Source: Nannocystaceae bacterium
GTDB lineage: Bacteria > Myxococcota_A > Polyangia > Nannocystales > Nannocystaceae
Direction: 5' to 3'
DNA: 6,265 bases
Assembly (NCBI GenBank): GCA_016763875.1
Contig: JAESSZ010000633.1
Location: forward strand, 1 to 6,265
Under the pieces are notes generated by a model that worked only from the letters and a program-made list of their open reading frames with translations, was not told the origin of the DNA and made no database searches. The position numbers and the translations under genes are program-made. Below, piece by piece: positions 1 to 6,265 of this stretch (its first letter is position 1; the number at the start of each line of letters is the position of its first letter).

Positions 1-39
1 CCGATCCAGCATCGCCGGTGCTCCCGGGATCTTCGCCAC
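1..39 (-). CDS. Possible 5' end of a divergent gene (partial)
   Basis: Read on the minus strand from a GTG at 39, the first 13 codons give VAKIPGAPAMLDR with no stop before the window edge, and 11 of 13 codons end in G or C, as expected for a real gene in this GC-rich DNA. A TAAACT box lies six bases upstream, which would suit a leaderless start. The competing reading is the tail of a plus-strand gene in frame 2 ending at the TAG at 50-52. Its codons show a poorer third-position bias, so I prefer the divergent gene. Thirteen codons are too few to identify a family, and the stretch could also be non-coding. Confidence 0.3.
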   Translation of the reverse strand, partial: MAKIPGAPAMLDR

Positions 40-45
40 GTCAGC

Positions 46-51
46 AGTTTA
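46..51 (-). promoter_or_regulatory. Candidate -10 box for the divergent gene
   Basis: On the minus strand positions 51 to 46 read TAAACT, which matches four of six positions of TATAAT, including the conserved T1, A2 and T6. The putative GTG at 39 begins after only six further bases, so a transcript from this box would start at or next to the start codon. The matching -35 region, near 69-74, is weak (TTTCCG). This is a prediction from motif and spacing only. Confidence 0.25.
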
Positions 52-53
52 GC

Positions 54-71
54 CCGCCTTTTAGGGGGCGG
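54..71. promoter_or_regulatory. Short inverted repeat, possible operator
   Basis: CCGCC at 54-58 and GGCGG at 67-71 are perfect reverse complements around an eight-base centre. The repeat lies between the candidate -10 and -35 of the minus-strand promoter, where a repressor could act. No T-run follows on either strand, so it is not an intrinsic terminator. Five-base GC arms are common by chance in such DNA, so support is slight. Confidence 0.15.
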
Positions 72-103
72 AAAACGGTCGTGGGCGGGTCAAGCGGGGT
101 CGG

Positions 104-134
104 TGGGCAGATGAGGGGCAAGGCCTGCTAGACT
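104..134 (+). promoter_or_regulatory. Candidate promoter of the five-gene operon
   Basis: TAGACT at 129-134 matches four of six -10 consensus positions, including T1, A2 and T6. TGGGCA at 104-109 matches four of six -35 positions, but with a long 19-base spacer. The first GTG start, at 143, begins eight bases after the -10 box, so the message would have almost no leader. The nearest purine-rich, Shine-Dalgarno-like stretch, around 114-123, lies about 20 bases from the GTG, too far for normal use. This is the only promoter candidate I can see for the operon, and the -35 is not convincing. Confidence 0.3.
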
Positions 135-142
135 CCGCCGCC

Positions 143-1750
143 GTGGTATCAGCGCTCCTCGAGCCGGTCGCGGCGGGACAAACGCGGTTTCGCATGCAGG
201 GCTTATCGTCCGACGCGCGGGGGATCGCCGTTGGACGGGAGCTGCTTGTGCTGTTCCCAACGTTGGACTGGCTCGTTTCGTTTCTGGGGGCGTATTCGGA
301 CGAGGCCAGCCTGGACGATCTCGTGCCGACGATGACGCTGGAGCATGTTCGCCGGCAGGGCGGTGGGCACGCCATTCTCCTGCGGTGTGCCGCCGCCGAC
401 GGCTATGCGGTCGATCGGCTTGCACGGCTGTCCTCGGCGACCCGGGGACAGCTGTACACGGGCGTGGCATCGGTTTTTGTGCGGTGGCGTCAGCGCGACG
501 CCCCGTTTGGCTACGATCTCGCGACACCGCTCGCGGCGCCAGCCGAAGAGGTGTTGGTCGTCGATGTCGATGTGTCGGCCTCGTATCGCACCATCGACCG
601 CATGGATCCCGTCGAGCTGATCCAGCGGCTGCAACTGCGCCCCGTTCCGCTGCCCCTGACCGGTATCGCCGCGGACCCCGAGTTGTGTGGGCTCAAAGAG
701 CTGGCGCTGGCGCTGGTGGCTCCAGGTCTTGCCGCGCGCACGTTGGCTTATCTGTGGCGGCTGGAGGTGCCCATGGCCGGGTACTACGTCGAACTCGACG
801 GCGACCAGCGTCCAAGTCTCTTGCTTCGTCTTCGCAATCCGCGCGGCCGGGTGTTGGACGTCTTGGCGGGCACGCCCGGTATCGAGTTGCTGGCGCCGGT
901 CAGTGCGCGCGCCGCGGTCGAGATTGGCTTCGCCCACCCCATCCAACCCGCTTCGGCCTCCGCGTGTTTCCCGGGCGAAGAGATGTTCTTGTTTCGCGGC
1001 AAGGTGGGTCGCGTCGAACGGCTCGATGCCGCGCCGCGGTTCATCGACGGTCGTCATCTCGTGCAGAACACGGGAGCCTCGCGCTTGCGCGAGGTCACCC
1101 AGCTGCGTGAGGCCGAACTCGACCCACTGCGCGTGGACCTCAAGTTGCGTCCGTCCGCGCATCCACGGGAGCCCCGCGGCACGCTGATCTCCTGGGACCA
1201 AGCCGATCTGCTGCGGCACCTAGTCTACTTGATTCCTCCCAGCGCGCTGGCTGCCTCACGGCTTATCCCGCTGGAAGAGGGCGTTGTGGTCCTGACCGGC
1301 TCCGCGGTGGGTGCACGATCGGCCGCGGCTGCCGCCGGCCTTGGTGCAGGCGCGATCGTTCCGCTGGGACGACGCTTAGGCGCGGTGGCACCGGGTGTGC
1401 TTGTCGTGGACGGCTACGAGTTGTGGCCACGTGTCCGGCCGTCGCTCATGCGGCAGTTGCTGGGTTTGGGCCCCGAGGACCACGCGTTGTTCCTCAGTCC
1501 AACCGCTGATCCGATCCGGGTCCGCCCCGAACAGTTGCTGCCGCTGGACGCGGCGCTCATCGGTCGTCTGTCGCTGGGTGAGGCAACCGTGCGTGCGCCC
1601 GACGAGGCCGCGCCTGCGCCTGGCGAGGTCGACAATGAGAAACTGGGGCGCTTCGCGCTGTGGGGCTTTGGCGGGTTTTCCGGGGTGTCGTCCGCACCCG
1701 CGCTCCCTGAAGGTAATGACGACGGGCCGGGACCGGGGCCGGGCCAGTGA
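143..1750 (+). CDS. Uncharacterised 535-aa component of a MoxR-vWA operon (bpX-like?)
   Basis: First gene of the operon. I do not recognise the family from sequence alone. The protein looks soluble, with no signal peptide and no membrane helix. It alternates beta-rich hydrophobic segments (residues 27-38 around IAVGRELLVLF, 135-143, 225-241, 281-292, 377-386, 417-424) with helical ones (181-206, 352-375). Residues 349-476 resemble a separate globular unit that includes a PLGRRLGAVAPG turn and a DPIRV strand. Residues 480-535 are a disordered Ala/Pro/Gly-rich tail. No catalytic motif is visible. By position next to MoxR and vWA genes it fits the variable components (bpX families) of MoxR-vWA-beta-propeller ternary systems, which is inference. 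The GTG at 143 is the first usable start after the in-frame TAG at 62-64. The ATG at 194, 17 codons later and just before the conserved-looking GLSSDARGIAVG segment, is the alternative. The stop overlaps the next gene's start by four bases. Confidence 0.85.
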   Translation: MVSALLEPVAAGQTRFRMQGLSSDARGIAVGRELLVLFPTLDWLVSFLGAYSDEASLDDLVPTMTLEHVRRQGGGHAILLRCAAADGYAVDRLARLSSATRGQLYTGVASVFVRWRQRDAPFGYDLATPLAAPAEEVLVVDVDVSASYRTIDRMDPVELIQRLQLRPVPLPLTGIAADPELCGLKELALALVAPGLAARTLAYLWRLEVPMAGYYVELDGDQRPSLLLRLRNPRGRVLDVLAGTPGIELLAPVSARAAVEIGFAHPIQPASASACFPGEEMFLFRGKVGRVERLDAAPRFIDGRHLVQNTGASRLREVTQLREAELDPLRVDLKLRPSAHPREPRGTLISWDQADLLRHLVYLIPPSALAASRLIPLEEGVVVLTGSAVGARSAAAAAGLGAGAIVPLGRRLGAVAPGVLVVDGYELWPRVRPSLMRQLLGLGPEDHALFLSPTADPIRVRPEQLLPLDAALIGRLSLGEATVRAPDEAAPAPGEVDNEKLGRFALWGFGGFSGVSSAPALPEGNDDGPGPGPGQ

Positions 1751-3035
1751 GTCCGCCGCTGTCCGAGTTTGTCGAGCGTTTTGTACTGCCGTTGCTGGCG
1801 GGGGGGCCCGTTGCCGTGGGCGCACCCATCGCCCCCTCGGACCGCGACGCGATGGCCGAATCCCCGCGTGAACTCGGCCTGCCGACGCTCGGGTTTTCGC
1901 GGCTGCGGCGTGCGCAGCGACTGGTCCCCAACCCGGTCCTACCTGAGCCCGACCTCGAGGAGTTGACCCTGTGGGTTGGCCTGCACAATACGCTGGTCTT
2001 CGATCACCCGGAACGACGACGGGTGTGGGCGCGATCGACCACGTGGCGGCGGCTCGAGGGGGCCACGCGCACCTTCCTGACTCTCCCGAGTACGACCGAT
2101 ACGGGGGAGGGCTTGGCGCGCCACGTGTCGGTGGGGGCATTCGTCGAGCTGACTCGTCGCGACACGGTGGTGCCGACCGCGGCGGGAGAGGTTCGCTTCC
2201 TCGGCCAAACGGTGCCAACGCGACGGTTCCCGTGGGCGAGTGTGCCGCAGTCCGGGCATCGCGAGGAGGTGGTGCCGTGGCTGAGTGCGGCGCACGCCCC
2301 CGAAACCCAGCGGCTCATCGAGGACGCACTGCGGGCATCGCCGCTCACATGTTTGCTGCACCCACGACGAGCGCCACCGGGCTGGTCGCCGTTGTTGGCG
2401 AGCGAGTTCCTCCGCGATCGCGGCTTTGCGCGTTCAATCGTCTACAGCTGGGCACGCGATCCCGAGTGGGTGGCCGTCGGGGGTGCGGTGACCTCCGCGC
2501 TATTGCCGTCGCTGCCGCTGCCGCCCAACCACGGCGGCTCCGGTGGGCGTAAGGGCGACGGGGCTGGTCACGAGGCGTCGGTTGCTGGGCCACCGAAAGG
2601 GCAGCAAGCGTCGGAAAAACCCCGAGTGCTGGCGCTACCGGGCGCGGTTGTTCCTACGAGTCCGGCTGCCCTTTCGGCGGTCGTTGGCGCATTGATCCAC
2701 CTGCACTTTTTGAAGGTGGCGGAACTTGAGGCTCGGCTGGGCGCGCTGGCCACCGGGCGCGACCCCGGTACGCTGGCGTTTCTGGCGCTCCCGCTGGTAC
2801 TCCCGCAGCTCGCGTCGGTCACAGGGACGCCGCTGCCCGGCATGCCGGCGGACGGCCTGAACCCCGAAAGTACCCCCACAGGGCGTCGCGGCTTCGCGGC
2901 CTCGCGAACGGCGCTGTCATCGGGTACCGTCTCGCGCCGTTGGGTGGAGTACCTCGATCACCTTGAGGAACTGGTACCCAGGCAGACGGTCGACACGCTT
3001 GTCGCCGCCCTCGTGCCCCGGATTGTACAAACGCC

Positions 3036-3039
<4 letters not shown>
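1747..3039 (+). CDS. Uncharacterised 430-aa component of a MoxR-vWA operon (bpX-like?)
   Basis: I do not recognise this family. The protein appears cytosolic and has two parts. Residues 1-258 are a mixed alpha/beta region with aromatic and Arg-rich patches (FPWASVP at 161-167, IVYSWARDPEW at 231-241). Residues 259-293 are a Gly/Pro/Lys-rich flexible linker. Residues 294-430 are a helical C-terminal part with hydrophobic helices around 304-336 and 342-359 and a final helical pair at 396-426. No nucleotide-binding or nuclease motif is visible. It starts at a GTG that overlaps the upstream stop as GTGA, with no clear ribosome-binding site, so it is probably translated by coupling to the gene before it. 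It ends with the same GTGA overlap into the ATPase gene. Its place between the first component and the MoxR ATPase suggests a dedicated partner of that ATPase or of the vWA protein. A bpX-type assignment is inference from context. Confidence 0.85.
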
Positions 3040-4245
<1,206 letters not shown>

Positions 4246-4247
<2 letters not shown>

Positions 4248-4267
4248 GGCCTCGGACGGCGGCCCTC
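4246..4267 (+). promoter_or_regulatory. Small hairpin between ATPase and vWA genes
   Basis: GAGG at 4246-4249 pairs with CCTC at 4264-4267, and CC at 4250-4251 pairs with GG at 4261-4262 if C4263 bulges out, leaving a nine-base loop. The stem begins within the ATPase stop codon. No T-run follows, so this is not a standard terminator. It could modestly affect read-through or mRNA stability between the two genes. Confidence 0.2.
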
Positions 4268-4281
4268 TCACCTGGTACTGT
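4253..4281 (+). promoter_or_regulatory. Possible internal promoter before the vWA gene
   Basis: TACTGT at 4276-4281 keeps the key -10 positions T1, A2 and T6, and a TG at 4273-4274 gives it the extended -10 form. CGGACG at 4253-4258 matches three of six -35 positions at the ideal 17-base spacing. Transcription would begin near 4288-4289, where an in-frame GTG (4289) could serve as a leaderless start. This falls in the only gap inside the operon, but the evidence is motif matching alone. Confidence 0.2.
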
Positions 4282-5776
4282 GCGGCCAGTGGCGGAAAGG
4301 GGCGATGCCGCCAGTGGGGCCGAGTTCGAGCGGCACGTCGGCACCATGGCGTTGTCGCAGCTGGACGGCGCGGGCGCACTGGCACTGATGCGTGCGGTCG
4401 CGTGGCACAACGCATTGGCGCGCCTGGGCTACGCGGTACCGCTGGTGGTCGTCCACGACGTCGGGTGTTTGATCACCGGGTTGGGGCGTCCCGCCGCACA
4501 GTTGCGAGGGATCGGAGACGCCGAGGTTGGCGAGGCGTGGCGGCGTTTGCTGGTCGAGTTGTCGGACGCGGAACTTGTGCGGAGTCAGGCGGGGTGGAAG
4601 CACCGCGATCCCATGGTCGGTGTGGTCCTGGCGCGCGTGTTCTCCAGCATTATTCCGCAGCTCCCCGAAGACGTTCGTGTGCTGCGCCCAGTCATGTTGC
4701 CCGTGGACGTCGTCCAGTACACGCGCGTCGAGCCCAACTCGGCCTATAATCGTTTCGACCAAACCGCTGCCGATGCGTGGCTGCGCACGCTGACCGAACA
4801 CCGCTTGCTTCCGATCCTTGAGGTTGAGCAGATCGATCTGGACGCGCTGCGCCTGCTCGGCTTGTTTCGCGGTGGCCCCGGGGAGGGGCTACCGGGCGTG
4901 GACCTGGCCGACCTCTACAACGTGATCATCTCACCCTCGCTGGCCGACGTGGTCGACTTCTCGATGGAGTTGCTGCCATCGATCTTGGAGGTCAAGCGAC
5001 AGGCGGGCCAGCAGAGTTTCTCGATCGACGGATACGCCTCGATCGAGCGCCGCGGGAACATCGATGACCTCGTGCTCACGCAGTTGGCGTACGACGACGA
5101 CATCTTCGAGCAGAAGCTCGTCGACAACGAGCTGTTCTATTTTACCCACGAAAAGCAGCTAGAGAACGAACGCCGCACCCACTTGGTGCTCGTTGACGGC
5201 AGCGCCTCGATGCGTGGTGTTCGTGAGGTCTTCGCTCGGGGGCTCGCGCTGGCGTTGTGCAAACGACTGGCGCTGCTGGGCGAGGACGTGCACCTGCGAT
5301 TTTTCGACAGCAGGCTCTACGAGGGCGTTAAGGTTTCGGCCACGGGAAGCTCGGAAGTTCCTTACGCGCTGCAGTTTCGTGCAGAACGCGGCCGCAACTA
5401 CGCGCACGTGATCCGGCAGCTCAACAACGAGCTGGCGGCGCCGCGGCGTCGCGAAGGGCAGGCGCTGGTGTACATGCTGACGCACGGGGAATGCCAGTTT
5501 CCCCCCGCAGAAGTGCAGCAGCTGGCCTCGCGCGCGCCGATCTACGGGGTATTCATCCTCCCCAGCGGTCCCGTCGAGATGCCTTACCTTGAGAGCTTGC
5601 ATCGTGTGCATATCATCGACGAGGACGCGATCAGCCACGGTCGCCGTGCGGGCAAAGCCCGGCAGATTATCGATGATGTCGAGAATGACCTCGACGGTCG
5701 CGGTCGTTCCGGCAAAGCAACCGTTCGGCGCAGGCGAGCGCAGAGTCGCGAGTTCTCAAGTCGGGGGAAGTGGTGA
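4280..5776 (+). CDS. vWA-domain protein, partner of the MoxR ATPase
   Basis: A 498-aa cytosolic protein. Residues 1-290 form a mostly helical region that I cannot assign. Residues 299-445 are a von Willebrand A domain: the core strand HLVLVDGSAS (301-310) carries the metal-site DxSxS motif (D306, S308, S310), followed by the long helix 313-333, the HLRFFDS strand and later VYMLTHGE (397-404) and IYGVFILP (421-428). The usual metal-site threonine is not evident around GRNYAHV (371-377), and the usual Asp of the TDG turn is His402. Residues 474-497 are a basic tail with ten Arg/Lys. vWA proteins beside MoxR ATPases are thought to act as adaptors linking the motor to its clients. The gene sits 32 bp after the ATPase gene. 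The GTG at 4280 is the longest reasonable start. GTG 4289 and ATG 4346, which precedes a clear helix, are alternatives. No good ribosome-binding site decides between them. Its stop overlaps the next gene as GTGA. Confidence 0.9.
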   Translation: MRPVAERGDAASGAEFERHVGTMALSQLDGAGALALMRAVAWHNALARLGYAVPLVVVHDVGCLITGLGRPAAQLRGIGDAEVGEAWRRLLVELSDAELVRSQAGWKHRDPMVGVVLARVFSSIIPQLPEDVRVLRPVMLPVDVVQYTRVEPNSAYNRFDQTAADAWLRTLTEHRLLPILEVEQIDLDALRLLGLFRGGPGEGLPGVDLADLYNVIISPSLADVVDFSMELLPSILEVKRQAGQQSFSIDGYASIERRGNIDDLVLTQLAYDDDIFEQKLVDNELFYFTHEKQLENERRTHLVLVDGSASMRGVREVFARGLALALCKRLALLGEDVHLRFFDSRLYEGVKVSATGSSEVPYALQFRAERGRNYAHVIRQLNNELAAPRRREGQALVYMLTHGECQFPPAEVQQLASRAPIYGVFILPSGPVEMPYLESLHRVHIIDEDAISHGRRAGKARQIIDDVENDLDGRGRSGKATVRRRRAQSREFSSRGKW

Positions 5777-6265
5777 TCGATACCGCGGTCCTTTGGGTTC
5801 GTGCCGAGGCGAACATGCGGGCCGGGCGGCACGCGGACGCGCTGGTACATCTGCGTCATCTCGTGGAAGTCGTCGACCGGATCGACTTCGAGTACGAAGA
5901 GTGGTTGCGGGCGATGGCGGAGTGCTTGCGCGCCCTGGCCCACTGGCGAGAGGCGGCCGCGTGCGCGGCGTATCTCGGCGCGACCGAGGTCCCCGATGCC
6001 GACGCGCTGGTGCGTGAGGCCAGCAAGGCGGAAACCGGCGATCGTGAAGCTCAGCGAGGGATGCGGTTGTTTGGGGTGTATTTGTCGCGAGCATCGCACC
6101 ATCGCACCGCGGCCGAGTGGTTTGGGGCCTCGGCGATGTCGGTGCATCGCGCGATCGAGCTGGAGCGTGCTGGCAGCGATAGCGCCGCGGCCTCGCTGTG
6201 GCAGGAGACGATGGGGCGGACGAACTCTCCGATAAACCCTACGAAATGGCGCTGGTCAAGATCAA
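5773..6265 (+). CDS. Alpha-helical, TPR-like protein, N-terminal part, with probable frameshift
   Basis: Fifth gene of the operon, running off the window. It starts at a GTG overlapping the vWA stop (GTGA), with a GGGGGAAG stretch five bases before it that may help ribosomes. The first 148 codons (5773-6216) encode Ala/Arg/Leu-rich helical hairpins: helices around residues 3-16, 19-34, 40-54, 57-68 and 91-130, with short turns such as RAGRHADA, resembling TPR or similar repeats. After 6216 the frame still has no stop, but its codons turn AT-ending and uncommon (TCT, ATA, CCT, TCA, AGA), while the frame one base back, from 6219, uses GC-ending codons and reads DELSDKPYEMALVKI, a plausible helical continuation. 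Adding one G to the GGGG run at 6213-6216 would join the two. Either a base was lost in sequencing or the gene is broken. In related operons a beta-propeller protein is expected, and it could lie in the unseen C-terminal part or in a later gene. That is inference. Confidence 0.75.
   Translation, partial: MIDTAVLWVRAEANMRAGRHADALVHLRHLVEVVDRIDFEYEEWLRAMAECLRALAHWREAAACAAYLGATEVPDADALVREASKAETGDREAQRGMRLFGVYLSRASHHRTAAEWFGASAMSVHRAIELERAGSDSAAASLWQETMGRTNSPINPTKWRWSRS

Noticed and set aside
54..75. Hairpin followed by an A-run, considered as a terminator
   Set aside because: The stem is only five pairs and the adjoining run is AAAA on the plus strand. Neither strand has a T-run after the stem.
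385..1110. Alternative 241-codon plus-strand frame inside the first gene
   Set aside because: It is Arg-rich and low in hydrophobic order. The frame of the 535-aa protein explains the region better.
203..1219. Long open frame (338 codons) on the minus strand
   Set aside because: It lies wholly opposite the 143-1750 gene, whose third-position GC bias and protein composition are normal. The antisense product is rich in Gln, Arg and His in a way typical of shadow frames in GC-rich DNA.
1715..1746. G/C-rich low-complexity run at the end of the first gene, considered as a regulatory or quadruplex element
   Set aside because: It is explained by the Gly/Pro-rich tail of the protein, and the G-tracts are not regular enough for a confident quadruplex call.
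1376..2218. Long open frame (280 codons) on the minus strand across the first gene junction
   Set aside because: It is antisense to two well-supported genes and gives an Arg/Pro/Ala-rich product without domain-like pattern.
5584..6147. 187-codon minus-strand frame across the vWA/helical-protein junction
   Set aside because: It is antisense to the GTGA-coupled genes, with no recognisable motif and shadow-like composition.
5801..6235. 144-codon plus-strand frame overlapping the last gene
   Set aside because: It is rich in Arg, Cys and Trp with no coherent helices. The frame from GTG 5773 has TPR-like periodicity and the operon-typical GTGA start.

Overview
The window is a compact block of high-GC bacterial DNA (GC-rich third codon positions, roughly two-thirds GC by eye) with almost no non-coding space. 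Five plus-strand genes form one apparent operon. There is no rRNA, tRNA, insertion sequence, phage gene or CRISPR array. Species cannot be fixed from this sequence. Operons of this type are known mainly from large-genome, developmentally complex bacteria such as Myxococcota and Planctomycetota. The putative leaderless GTG starts would also fit other high-GC phyla.

Layout: positions 1-39 may hold the 5' end of a divergent minus-strand gene (weak call). Positions 40-142 are a roughly 100-bp intergenic region with one weak promoter candidate for each direction. Then come (A) 143-1750, an unrecognised 535-aa protein; (B) 1747-3039, an unrecognised 430-aa protein; (C) 3036-4247, a MoxR-family AAA+ ATPase of the RavA type; (D) 4280-5776, a protein with a C-terminal vWA domain; and (E) 5773 to the window end, the N-terminal part of an alpha-helical, TPR-like protein that carries a probable one-base frameshift near 6213-6216. 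A/B, B/C and D/E each overlap by four bases (GTGA), and all five genes appear to start with GTG. Only C/D is separated, by 32 bp containing a small hairpin and a possible internal promoter.

Functionally, a MoxR ATPase beside a vWA protein is a known chaperone-like pairing: the vWA protein is thought to act as adaptor between the AAA+ motor and its clients. The additional conserved but unfamiliar proteins A and B, plus a helical-repeat protein at the 3' end, match the layout of the 'MoxR-vWA-plus-variable-component ternary systems' predicted by comparative genomics to be NTP-dependent biological-conflict systems. The Pfam families bpX0-bpX6, the MoxR-vWA-beta-propeller type, are the likeliest home for A and B. 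That assignment is from memory of the families and from gene order, not from a search. In this model C is the motor, D the adaptor, A and B the system-specific components, and E (with whatever lies past 6265, possibly a beta-propeller) the sensor or effector.
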